From the NCBI GenBank assembly GCA_016712275.1, contig JADJRI010000029.1, positions 1-54,292 on the forward strand: a stretch of 54,292 nt of DNA. The letters run 5' to 3'. This document shows positions 18,117-26,467 of this stretch, one piece after another; positions within the stretch are counted from its first letter, which is position 1, and every line of letters starts with the position of its first letter. The notes under the pieces are model-generated. The model saw only the letters and a program-made list of their open reading frames with translations, ran no database searches and was not told the origin of the DNA. The position numbers were made by a program, and so were the translations under genes. The DNA is from Planctomycetota bacterium (GTDB lineage: Bacteria > Planctomycetota > Phycisphaerae > UBA1845 > UTPLA1).

Positions 18117-19946
18117 TTACAAGCGATAGGCCCCGTTCGCCGCGGCGGCCAGCAGCACGGTGCCGAGAATGAGAAACGCGCGTCGATGCTCGCGCGTGCC
18201 CGCGATGAAGTACAGTATTGCGAGAATGCCCAGCGCCACCGGTCGCACCCATTCCTCGGGCAGCTTCGCTCCGGGAAGCACATCCAATAGCGACTTCATC
18301 GGAATGAACAGCAGGGCGAGAAACCAAAGCGGCGGCGCAAAGGCCTTCCATGCCGACTTTGGAAGACTCTCCGCCACCAGCAATACAACCACTGCGATCG
18401 CGCCCAGCACCACCGGACCATATTGACTCACCCAACCGCGTGCGTCCGATGCGGGCAGGCGAACGAAGACAAAAATAACCGCCGCGATCAGAGCCGTCAC
18501 CGAAAACGAGGCCCATGCGATGGAGCCGCGTCGGGCGGCCGAGGCGCATTGCCAGGATAACAGCAGCATCGTCAGCGGACCGATGACCATTCGATAGGGC
18601 CCATTGTCATCGTTCGAGGACAGGGCCCGCTCCCGCCAGAGCGTCATTTGAAAAGCGACCAGCAGGCCGATCGCGGCGAGGTAGAATGCCGTACGCTTGG
18701 CATAAGGCATCATGCGTCCGGCCGTCGTCCATGCGATGCCGTCGAGCAACTGCTGATCCCAGACGCGAACCAGCCAGCCCCAAAGCCAGATCATCAATGA
18801 GAGTGTCAATAGTATGGCATTAAACAGTATCGGCATCCGGTCGGCGTATGTCGGATAGCCCGAGGGCGGGCAGAAGGGCGAGGCCGCGGCGCACGCTAGG
18901 CTGACCACACTCAGCGTGACCAGGGCGAGGCCCAGTCCGGCCGTATTCGCGCTCCACCGTCGATAGGTCATGTACAAACAGGCGATGCCCGCGGCGATGC
19001 AAGCCGCGGCGCTGATCGTCGGCATTGCCCAGCCGCGGCCGCCTGATCGTACAACCTGATAAACGCCGAGAATTAAGACCGCCGAAGCGAGCAACCCCTC
19101 GACCTGGGCATAGCCCGGCCATCGCGGATACGGCGCGAGCAGATCATCAAGGCGATCGGGCCATGCCGCCTTGCGCCGCACGCGATATCGCAAGTCCTGA
19201 ATAATTGCGGCCGCAACCAGAACGATTGACAATCCCGCCTGAAGTTGAAACGTCCAGGTCCACCATCGCGGTTGCAGCGGCAGGCGAAGCCTCTCCGGTA
19301 TTTCGTCGATAAATGATGCCGACGGAATCATCAGGCTCGACCACCACACCGCGAGCGCCGCTACAACCAGCAATGTAACGGGCTGCTGCGGACTCGAACC
19401 GCGAAGCCGCCAGATGCCGATCGAAACCAGCAAGAGACCCATGGTTAGCAGGCCCGTCCAGGAGATGGACTCGAACGAAGCATTCGGCGATATGATTCGT
19501 GGCCACGTCGCCTCCATCAGAAGCGAAAGCACGCCGGCCGCCGTCGCTGCGCCGGTAAGCAATCCCCAGGCCGAAAGCGATTCGCCGACGCCCGCGCCTT
19601 TTGGCGACGACGCTGAATGACCGTCTTGTTGTGAAGGACCCACTTCGGCCGACCGGCCGGCCGCAGTCCAAATAGCCGTCAAAGCCGCGCCGAGCAGGCA
19701 CAAGCGCTGAATCGCGTCTGCGACAAACCAGCCGCAATGATGAACGACAATGCCGGTTGCGATCGTGATGCCGAATGCAAAAAGGGATCCGCCGATCCGG
19801 CGGGGCAATTGCCTGCAGAAAATGATGGACAGCACGCTCAGGGCAACGAATGCCATCGCGATGAGTCCTGCCTGGCTCGACAAGACCTCCATCGGTGAAG
19901 CGGCGACACCTGAATCCGCCCCGTTCATGCCTCGATCGTTGATCAT
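18117..19946 (-). CDS. Large polytopic membrane protein
   Basis: 609 residues with about 14-16 hydrophobic segments spread over the whole length and few polar loops. The longest loops are about 95-120 and 270-295. No transporter or enzyme signature is recognised. The high Trp/Arg content at membrane borders and the absence of a signal peptide fit an inner-membrane protein. The start is uncertain, since ATG codons occur at residues 1, 7 and 19. The TolC-type gene is upstream on the same strand with a gap of about 80 bp, so a common transcript is possible. Confidence 0.65.
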   Translation of the reverse strand: MINDRGMNGADSGVAASPMEVLSSQAGLIAMAFVALSVLSIIFCRQLPRRIGGSLFAFGITIATGIVVHHCGWFVADAIQRLCLLGAALTAIWTAAGRSAEVGPSQQDGHSASSPKGAGVGESLSAWGLLTGAATAAGVLSLLMEATWPRIISPNASFESISWTGLLTMGLLLVSIGIWRLRGSSPQQPVTLLVVAALAVWWSSLMIPSASFIDEIPERLRLPLQPRWWTWTFQLQAGLSIVLVAAAIIQDLRYRVRRKAAWPDRLDDLLAPYPRWPGYAQVEGLLASAVLILGVYQVVRSGGRGWAMPTISAAACIAAGIACLYMTYRRWSANTAGLGLALVTLSVVSLACAAASPFCPPSGYPTYADRMPILFNAILLTLSLMIWLWGWLVRVWDQQLLDGIAWTTAGRMMPYAKRTAFYLAAIGLLVAFQMTLWRERALSSNDDNGPYRMVIGPLTMLLLSWQCASAARRGSIAWASFSVTALIAAVIFVFVRLPASDARGWVSQYGPVVLGAIAVVVLLVAESLPKSAWKAFAPPLWFLALLFIPMKSLLDVLPGAKLPEEWVRPVALGILAILYFIAGTREHRRAFLILGTVLLAAAANGAYRL

Positions 19947-20025
19947 GTTCGCGGCAGTTTAGGGGAACGGACGTGCGTTTGAAACCGGGGTTGGGTCATG
20001 GCGCGCCGGGCTCGGGGCGGCGGTT

Positions 20026-21840
20026 TCACGGCGCTTCCGACATGACGATGTTGTTGTATTCGAGGAGCGTACCCTTGGCCCGCTCGACGTCGACGAGGGC
20101 GATGTTGTAATTGACCGCCGACTGCAGCAGGGCACGCCGGCTGGTGGCGAGTTGCGTTTGTGCGTTCAAAATGGTGTCCAACTGGGGCGGACTCTTGTTT
20201 TCCTGCCGTTCCTGAAGCGAACGAAGGTTTTCGCTGGAGGCAATCACACCCTGATAGCTTGGGCCGAGCTGCTCGTAATTTGTTTCGATGTTTCGCAGGG
20301 CCACGCGGCAATCCGTGATGGCCGCATCGATGGCCTGTTTGTACCGCAGCACGGCCTGCGACTGCTGCAACGCGGCAATACGAATGCCGGCGCGTTCGGC
20401 CCGCTCGCCGAAGAACCACAGAAACTCGATTCCGATGTAGTGGTCTGAAAAGTGATTCTTGCGCATCTGTTCGAAGGCGTTGTCGCTGTCGTCGCCGAGG
20501 CCGTTCATCGTCATGCGATAGACGACATCCAATTGCGGCAGGGCCTGATTCTTGGCGGCGCCGAGGGCGATGCGGGCGCTGTCGACTGCAAATCGCGCTT
20601 GAATGATCTCGGGCCGCCGCTCGATGGCGACTTCAACCGTCGCGAATCGGTCGCGTACGATCTCGAGAATGGTTGGGCCGTCGACCGGAATGATTTCGTA
20701 ATCCGCCGACAGGGGCAGCTCGTTGTCATTCATCAGGTTGAGAAGTTGATCTTCCGCGTTTCGAACGCGGTTTTTGACGTCGATATAGGCGAATTCCTGC
20801 TGCTTGACGTTGGCTTCGCTTCGGTAGAGCAGCGTCTTGTAGACGTCGAAATCAGAGCGGGCTTCGATCTGTTCGTAGGTGATGCGAGCTTGTGCCAATA
20901 GCTCGGCACTGATGACCACGTCGCGCCGCGCGGCGACAAGCTGCCAGTAGGCCTGCTCGGTGTTGTTCAGAATTTCAATCACCCGCGCCCGAAACGCCTC
21001 GGCGTTGATCTTGCGCTCGTTTTTGCGGATGTTGATCTGAGCGCGGTTGAAGTCGATGCCGAAATTCTTGAGCACCGGCTGCCGCAATTCCACGATGAAA
21101 TTGTGCGTCCACGCGGGATTGATGGTCTGAAACTGAAATCCGGGGTTGTCCACCCGAACCATGGCCTGCGTCAGTGTCACCGATGCGCCCGTCGCCAGCA
21201 GTTTGCGGATGCCGCCGTTGATCTGCGTCGTGTCCGTCTGCGTGGCGGCCAACTGCGAGGGGGAGGGGCGATCCGCGTTGTTGCGATTGACGTTGGCAAA
21301 GAATGCGGTGTCAAATGCCGCTTCGGCCTGAACGACCTGTCCCGTGCTGATGGCCGGCGCGTAGCCGTCCACTTTGATCTGATAGTTGTTGTAGAGCGCC
21401 CGCTTCAGGGCATCGGAAAGCGTCAATCGAAATTGCTTCTCCGGCCGCTCGATCTGCTTGATGAGTTCCTTCGTGTCGTTATAGATTTTGGCATATTCGT
21501 CGCGAATCGACTGCTGGCCGAATCGTGTCAGCGCCAGGCGTTTGTCGAGAGTTTCCGGTGCGACGGTCGGGTCGGGCAGGTGCAGCCAGATCGACGCATC
21601 CATCGACGGCGTTGTGGGTGTGACCGATCCGGACAATTCCGCGGGGGCGGGCGCATCGATCACGGGAAGATCGGGCAACTGCCTATCCATATCCGAAAGG
21701 GAATTGGCGGCAATTTGGTCAACGGAGGTTTCGCGAATGTCGCTGAGGGATGTCCGCTCGGGCTCGCAGGCAAGCCCGGCCCAAACGGCGCATCCGACAA
21801 TGGCGGTGAACAATATCCGGCGAATCATCAACTGCGGCAT
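20026..21840 (-). CDS. TolC-family outer membrane efflux protein
   Basis: 604 residues. The signal peptide ends in a lipobox-like WAGLAC (Cys25), suggesting an outer-membrane lipoprotein. A Pro/Thr-rich spacer (about 30-90) precedes two OEP repeats, each with long alpha-helical stretches (EAFRARVIEILNNTEQAYWQLVAARRD starts one) and a beta-barrel strand (GASVTLTQAM). The periplasmic alpha-barrel helices near the end (LDTILNAQTQLATSRRALLQS) are classic for TolC. It forms the trimeric outer channel of tripartite efflux or type I secretion. The inner-membrane partners are not adjacent here. Confidence 0.9.
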   Translation of the reverse strand: MPQLMIRRILFTAIVGCAVWAGLACEPERTSLSDIRETSVDQIAANSLSDMDRQLPDLPVIDAPAPAELSGSVTPTTPSMDASIWLHLPDPTVAPETLDKRLALTRFGQQSIRDEYAKIYNDTKELIKQIERPEKQFRLTLSDALKRALYNNYQIKVDGYAPAISTGQVVQAEAAFDTAFFANVNRNNADRPSPSQLAATQTDTTQINGGIRKLLATGASVTLTQAMVRVDNPGFQFQTINPAWTHNFIVELRQPVLKNFGIDFNRAQINIRKNERKINAEAFRARVIEILNNTEQAYWQLVAARRDVVISAELLAQARITYEQIEARSDFDVYKTLLYRSEANVKQQEFAYIDVKNRVRNAEDQLLNLMNDNELPLSADYEIIPVDGPTILEIVRDRFATVEVAIERRPEIIQARFAVDSARIALGAAKNQALPQLDVVYRMTMNGLGDDSDNAFEQMRKNHFSDHYIGIEFLWFFGERAERAGIRIAALQQSQAVLRYKQAIDAAITDCRVALRNIETNYEQLGPSYQGVIASSENLRSLQERQENKSPPQLDTILNAQTQLATSRRALLQSAVNYNIALVDVERAKGTLLEYNNIVMSEAP

Positions 21841-22108
21841 CAGGGTGTATCCGTTCGCAAAATCATCGTTTGCGGAAATTTAGGTTCGTATGCGACCGTC
21901 GCGCGGCCGCGCCGTCCTGTCAGGCGACCTCGCCGCCGCATAGCGGATGACGGGGCAATTGTAGGAAGCCGCGCCCTTGTGTCAAACGACCCGGCACGGC
22001 GAACTTCACAGCATTGTTTTACATCGGCAGCCTGTCTTAAACTCTGTAATGCGAACAAGTTGCACCCAAACCAGAGATTATTTTTTGAATTGCGGCATCA
22101 GGAAAAAA

Positions 22109-22558
22109 GCAGAGCAGGCCTGTAAGCCGAATTCTGTCCCCGTTCGTCACACCGGCGAGACGCCGGTGCCACACGCGGGCGACGGTCATTTCTCTGGGCC
22201 GACGGTTGCCCGCCGGCTCTAGCACCCTACCCGCGGCTCGAGCGAAACGGGCCGCTTCGCGCGAAACCCGGCGGCGCCGAAGCGCCGCGAGAATCGCATT
22301 GCCGCATACGTGGGCTTGCTGGCGGTGGGGTTTACCCTGCCGCGACCGTTGCCGGCCGCGCGGTGCGCTCTTACCGCACCATTTCACCCTTGCCTGTGAT
22401 GACGTCACGTGGGCGGCATCCATCGGCGGTGTCTTTTCTGTGGCACTTTCCCTGGCGTTGCCGCCGGCGGCCGTTAGCCGCCACCGCGCCCTGTCCAGTT
22501 CGGACTTTCCTCCCGGCGCGGCCGAAGCCGCCCCGAGCGACCGCCCGGCCTGCTCTGC
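22109..22558 (-). ncRNA. rnpB: RNase P RNA, type A
   Basis: Read on the minus strand, GCAGAGCAGGCC at the 5' end pairs perfectly with GGCCTGCTCTGC at the 3' end (helix P1, 12 bp). The universally conserved blocks are present: GGAAAGTCCGAACTGGACA, a GGGTGAAATGGTGCGGTAAG block followed by GAGCGCACCG, and the terminal ACAGAATTCGGCTTA. A T6 run follows P1 at once and can act as terminator. The RNA is the catalytic subunit that trims tRNA 5' leaders. It is about 450 nt, somewhat long. Part of the excess is a hairpin near the 3' end identical to a dispersed genomic palindrome (22150-22168). Confidence 0.95.
22150..22168. repeat. Dispersed palindrome inside rnpB
   Basis: CACCGGCGAGACGCCGGTG, an 8-bp stem with a 3-nt loop. 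The same element with GGA in the loop is at 37306-37324. Here it forms a helix just before the conserved rnpB 3' end. Confidence 0.8.
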
Positions 22559-22727
22559 ATTGGAAATTCTAGCCGAAAGCAGCCGGCCCCGCCCTGCGGA
22601 AAATGAAGCGAGGCAACGCCGGCCGCTTGGCAAGACGTTCGATCGGCGTGCAAATGGCGGGCGATGTGGGAACGCGGGCGACGTGGAATTGCGTGGTGGA
22701 AGGGGCATGTTCCAGTGCCTTCATCCT

Positions 22728-23603
22728 TCAATCGCCGCGCGGATCGAGTTTCCTTTCCCGTTCGCCCGCCGCGCGCTTTTCGGCCGACTGCATGCGGTTC
22801 GACCTGCGGCCGATGGCGGCGGGATGGATCTTCGCCAGCCGGGTCAGCGACAGAAGCGACTCATCCTCCCCCAGGCGGCGGGCGACCGAGCGGCGGACGC
22901 GCTCTTCGCAATGGGTGATGCGGCCGACGGAACAGCGCAGCTCCTCGGCGAGACGGCGAATCGGCGTTTTCGAATCGGGCTCGGGGATGAGCCATCGCTC
23001 CGACAGGCAGCGGGCGAAGATGGCCGGGGCATCAGCGCGGCCCCGCGCGGCATCGGAGGCTTCGGCGACTGCCAGTGCGAAGGCATCTTCCAGTTTTTGG
23101 CGGATGGTCTCACTTGCGGTCTCTGTGGCGTAATCGCGCGGTTTCGCGGCTGCTCGGCGAATAGAGTTTTGCGGCCGGCCGTTGCGTCGGCGGGGCGGCA
23201 GCGCATCGGACAGGCGCATGAAGACGGGCGGGGCGACGGCCGATTCTTGGCGGCGCGAGCGCCGACGGCGCTGGGCGATGAAGGGGACGCGAACGACATG
23301 GGCCTGTTCGTGGGCAAAGGCGCTGACGGCAAAGTGAATGCGGGCCATGGCATAGGCGGGGAAGGGGCCGTGGCGTCGGCGATCGTGCGAACGGACGGCC
23401 TGCACCAGGGCGAGGCAGCCTTCCTGGAAAAGTTCGTGGAGATCGCGGCCGTGCGCGGCGCGGATGCGCTGAGGGAAGTGCCGCCGAAGTGTCAGTTTGA
23501 CGAGCGGAATGTGGCGGGCGACGCCGCGGCGCTGGCGCTCGGAGAGAGGGCGATCGGGTTGGGATTTTTCGGTCGGCGGGGGCATGGATTTGGACTTTCG
23601 CAT
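22728..23603 (-). CDS. Sigma-70 family RNA polymerase sigma factor
   Basis: 291 residues. Region 2 is clear: an RRGVARHIPLVKLTL helix, then LHELFQEGCLALVQAVRS and FPAYAMARIHFAVSAFAHE ending in VRVP. A basic, Arg-rich linker follows (RRRRSRRQE). Region 4 is a helix-turn-helix (IRRLAEELRCSVGRITHCEERVRRS, of which LAEELRCSVGRITHCE is the core). It is larger than an ECF factor and closer to group 3. The Arg-rich tail after region 4 is unusual. It should direct core RNA polymerase to an alternative promoter set. No anti-sigma gene is adjacent. A sigma-70-like promoter lies about 50 bp upstream. Confidence 0.85.
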   Translation of the reverse strand: MRKSKSMPPPTEKSQPDRPLSERQRRGVARHIPLVKLTLRRHFPQRIRAAHGRDLHELFQEGCLALVQAVRSHDRRRHGPFPAYAMARIHFAVSAFAHEQAHVVRVPFIAQRRRRSRRQESAVAPPVFMRLSDALPPRRRNGRPQNSIRRAAAKPRDYATETASETIRQKLEDAFALAVAEASDAARGRADAPAIFARCLSERWLIPEPDSKTPIRRLAEELRCSVGRITHCEERVRRSVARRLGEDESLLSLTRLAKIHPAAIGRRSNRMQSAEKRAAGERERKLDPRGD

Positions 23604-23654
23604 CGGCAGTTGTCCCCCGCGCCGGGCGGGATGATCCCGCGAGGCTGTGTACCT

Positions 23655-23683
23655 AACATATACCGAATATTATGGGAAGTCAA
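23655..23683 (-). promoter_or_regulatory. Promoter of the sigma-factor gene
   Basis: On the minus strand: TTGACT (23678-23683), a 17-nt spacer and TATGTT (23655-23660). Transcription would start about 45-50 nt before the ATG at 23603. A GCGGGA/TCCCGC hairpin lies in the leader near 23628-23642. Confidence 0.5.
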
Positions 23684-23724
23684 GTTTTTTGGAGTTCGCG
23701 GCCGTGGGGGGCGATTTGGCAAGA

Positions 23725-24110
23725 GGTAGAATTGAGAATGGAGAGTTGGGGGAAACGCCGAAAAGTCGAAACAGCAGGATGCGTCCGCGGCTTTGAGGGG
23801 CTGAGTGGTTGACTGTTCGCGGCGCGACGGGGTGAAAATGGGGCGCGATTTTGGCAGGTGATTCGGCGGCGTTTTCATCGGAAGTTCGGACTGCTTTGGT
23901 TTTGTAAGTTGTTTGTTTGGCATGAGTTCGGTATCCCAGTGCTGCAAGCGCGGCCATTTCTTATAAAAAAAACTCCATGGCTGCAAATTGCTGAAATCTC
24001 CTGAACAGCGAATGGGGCGGGGCAAACGCCAAAACGCCGAAACACCGAAATCGAAGAGGGGCCGGAATCGAAAGGTGATGGAAGAGCAGGTGAGCAGGCG
24101 GGGGAAAAGT
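23725..24110 (+). repeat. Degenerate short-repeat tract
   Basis: No gene is visible. The stretch is built from drifting short units, e.g. AATTGAGAATGGAGAGTTGG, AACGCCGAAAAGTCGAAAC (near 23756) and AACGCCAAAACGCCGAAACA (near 24020). The same wording recurs in the two long repeats that follow, at the NUDIX start and between thyA and folA. Confidence 0.6.
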
Positions 24111-24645
24111 CAAAACGAAGGAGAGGGACCAAAGGTTCGAGGGTGCAAGGGGTCGAGTGGAAAAGAGGGGGCATGGGGTGCGCTTTCATACTGTAAGACT
24201 TGCTCAGCGCTCCGCATGGGGTGGTATGTAGAATTGAGAATGGAGAATGTAGAGTTGGAGAAAACGTAAAAACGTCAAAACTTCAAAAAGTCAAAACGGA
24301 GGAAGTGGCCGGGGAACGAATGGCGAATGAAGAAGGGCGACTAGCGAACGGAGACTGGAGCATGAGACGAAGCGTCAAGACTTCGGGGAGTCAAGTCGGA
24401 GGCAGGGGAGTTGGGGGGCGAACGGCGGGGCATGCCGGCGGGCACAAAGTGTCATGACACTGGCATATTCAGCGCGACGTCGTTACTTCGTCCGTCCGGC
24501 TGGTTCGGCCGGGTCGCCGGCCGGTGTGCCAAAATGAGCGAACGCGCGTTAGCGATTGGCGCCGCCATGCAGACACATTTTTCTTGAAACGCCTTCCCGA
24601 TAGTGTCACAGTGGCGACATATTCATCCTGACACTCTTTCTGCTC
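24111..24645. repeat. Long tandem repeat, copy 1
   Basis: About 535 bp, directly followed by a second copy of about 527 bp. Shared landmarks are AGAGGGACCAA, GGGGCATGGGGT, the GAATTGAGAATGGAGAATG block, CGTCAAGACTTCGGGGAG and the palindrome AGTGTCATGACACT. From 24361 to the end the copies match almost base for base at an offset of 528. Upstream of that the AACGCCGAAA-type spacer varies in length. No convincing coding potential. Confidence 0.85.
24448..24635. repeat. 188-bp module with AGTGTCA/TGACACT ends, copy 1
   Basis: Starts with the 14-bp palindrome AGTGTCATGACACT and ends in TGACACT, giving 7-bp terminal inverted repeats. It lies inside tandem copy 1. On the minus strand a short frame beginning MNMSPL is open in copy 2 but stopped here. 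Confidence 0.6.
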
Positions 24646-24646
24646 C

Positions 24647-25173
24647 CAAAACGAAGGAGAGGGACCAAGGTTTCGAGGGTGCAAGGGGTCGAGTGGAGGA
24701 GAGGGGGCATGGGGTATGCTTTCATACCGTAAGTCTTGCTCAGCGCACCGCATGGGGTGGTATGTAGAATTGAGAATGGAGAATGTAGAGTTGGAGAAAA
24801 CGCCGAAACGCCGAAAAGTCGAAACGCCGAAAGGAGCCGGGGAATGAATAGCGAATGAAGAAGAGCGAATAGCGAACGGAGACTGGAGCATGAGACGAAG
24901 CGTCAAGACTTCGGGGAGTCAAGTCGGAGGCAGGGGAGTTGGGGGGCGAACGGCGGGGCATGCCGGCGGGCACAAAGTGTCATGACACTGGCATATTCAG
25001 CGCGACGTCGTTACTTCGTCCGTCCGGCTGGTTCGGCCGGGTCGCCGGCCGGTGCGCCAAAATGAACGAACGCGCGAAAGCGATTGGCGCCGCCATGCAG
25101 ACACATTTTTCTTGAAACGCCTTCCCGATAGTGACACAGTGGCGACATATTCATCCTGACACTCTTTCTGCTC
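24647..25173. repeat. Long tandem repeat, copy 2
   Basis: Second copy of the unit at 24111-24645. Its right end abuts an Rhs-gene remnant on the minus strand, so one insertion or duplication event seems to have broken that gene. Confidence 0.85.
24976..25163. repeat. 188-bp module with AGTGTCA/TGACACT ends, copy 2
   Basis: Same length and ends as 24448-24635, with only a few base differences. On the minus strand a 57-codon frame (MNMSPLCHYREGVSRKMC...) runs to the palindrome with AGGA upstream; whether it is translated is unknown. Confidence 0.6.
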
Positions 25174-25179
25174 TTGTGG

Positions 25180-25370
25180 GTGTAGTGGGGTGCAGGCCGC
25201 TATCCCGCTGTAGATGGCGGCGGTGTGGGTGAGGTTGCCGGCATCGTCATAGGTCTGGCTGCTGCTGGCGACGGACGTCATCATGTTTGCGTCATTGTGG
25301 GTGTGGTTGACGTTGGAGTGGCCGCGCTCGGTCGAATTGCCTCGATCGGGCCTGTAGACTGTAGTGCCAT
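25180..25370 (-). pseudogene. Rhs/YD-repeat gene fragment
   Basis: On the minus strand the frame reads YRPDRGNSTERGHSNVNH and then SQTYDDAGNLTHTAAIYSG. The YDxxGNLT core is the YD repeat of Rhs/tRNA-nuclease WapA-type proteins. The frame has no start, is cut at its C-terminal side by the tandem repeat (at about 25173) and at its N-terminal side by a stop near 25385. It is a fossil of a larger gene. The C-terminal part of an Rhs gene lies at 27697-29050 in the same orientation, but the order is wrong for one simply split gene. Confidence 0.65.
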
Positions 25371-25373
25371 GTG

Positions 25374-25447
25374 TGTGGCATTTAGGTGACTGTCCCTAGA
25401 TTCACAGAATGTCCCCTATTCGTGCCAATAACGAGGGTGGATGCCTA
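25374..25447. other. Short junction carrying a GGGACAGTCACCT-type motif
   Basis: Contains AGGTGACTGTCCC followed by ACAGAATGTCCCC on the plus strand. Motifs like this often border REP-type elements in other genomes (recollection, not checked). No gene. Confidence 0.35.
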
Positions 25448-26458
25448 CTACTGGGCGCCAAACTCAAACCTTAATGTCCAAGTATCGCCCAAGATTTCGG
25501 TGGCATTAGATCCCCCAAACAAGACGAGCGACTTTGCGTTTCGGTCCCAAATAATTCCGTCTGCGCGTCGCTCAGGGGGCGGCTTCGAAATCATGACTTG
25601 CTTCCAATTGGAACCGTCCCATCTCCACAAATCATCATAGTAGCCCCGACCTACGCCACCGAATATCAGAACACCATACAAATCGAATGGGCTGTAAATA
25701 GCTCGACAACACCTCACTTCAGGGTGAACTTTTGTACTCAATTCAGTCCACTTAAGTCCGTTCCAAACCCAAGTATCATTCTGAAGCCCATTGCTAGTAA
25801 ATCCGCCGAATAGTATTGAGTATTTCAGAACAGAATCGTAAGCTAATGCAAAATGTTGTCTTGGAGAAGGTGAATTAATTGACGTTATTTTGTGCCATTC
25901 CTTACCATCCCATTCCCAGGTATCATTAAGCAGCCCCCGAATGCCAGTTCCGCCGAACATAATCAGCTTATCGCGTTCGGTATCATATACCAAAGATTGC
26001 CCATAACGCGCCGGAGGGCGCATCTCAGGGTTGAGCTCAACCCATTTGCCATCCCAAGTCCACATATCATCGAGTATTTCTCGCTTGTTGCTAAGTCCTC
26101 CAAACAACACAATGACATTACGGCTACCGTGATAAGCGGCGGCATGAAAGTAACGAGCATGTGGACTGATGGACTCTTCGTGTTTTGTCCATTTTTCCTC
26201 GCGCCAAAGCCAAGTATCGGATAGACAGCCCTGTTTTCCCCGACCTCCGAACAACATTGCACACTTTAGGCTGTCATGCCATGCCATGACGTGTCCCGTT
26301 CGAGCCTCAGGTTTGGTAACTAAGCGAATTAGTCTCCACTGACGACGAAATTGAAATCGATCATCTTCAACCCGCCCCACAGCCCCAATGCACGTCGCTA
26401 ACAGCATTACGAGAGCCGCCCAAGTGACGACACGCCCATTCTGTTTGGTTAGACTCAT
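25448..26458 (-). CDS. Secreted Kelch-repeat beta-propeller protein
   Basis: 336 residues. A signal peptide (about 12-27, VTWAALVMLLATCIGAVG) is followed by six Kelch motifs, each with an FGG core (MLFGGRG, VLFGGLS, IMFGGTG, ILFGGFT, LIFGGVG, VLFGGSN) and a DTWxW or DDxWxW strand. These should build one six-bladed propeller with a binding or scaffold role outside the cytoplasm. The gene is clearly more AT-rich than its neighbours, which suggests acquisition. An AGGA site precedes the ATG. An IS630-type element ends only about 9 bp upstream of the start codon, so the native promoter has probably been displaced. Confidence 0.88.
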   Translation of the reverse strand: MSLTKQNGRVVTWAALVMLLATCIGAVGRVEDDRFQFRRQWRLIRLVTKPEARTGHVMAWHDSLKCAMLFGGRGKQGCLSDTWLWREEKWTKHEESISPHARYFHAAAYHGSRNVIVLFGGLSNKREILDDMWTWDGKWVELNPEMRPPARYGQSLVYDTERDKLIMFGGTGIRGLLNDTWEWDGKEWHKITSINSPSPRQHFALAYDSVLKYSILFGGFTSNGLQNDTWVWNGLKWTELSTKVHPEVRCCRAIYSPFDLYGVLIFGGVGRGYYDDLWRWDGSNWKQVMISKPPPERRADGIIWDRNAKSLVLFGGSNATEILGDTWTLRFEFGAQ

Positions 26459-26467
26459 AAACAGTCC

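Noticed and set aside
24111..25173. CRISPR array
   Set aside because: Only two long copies, no regular 25-40 bp repeats with unique spacers, no cas genes.
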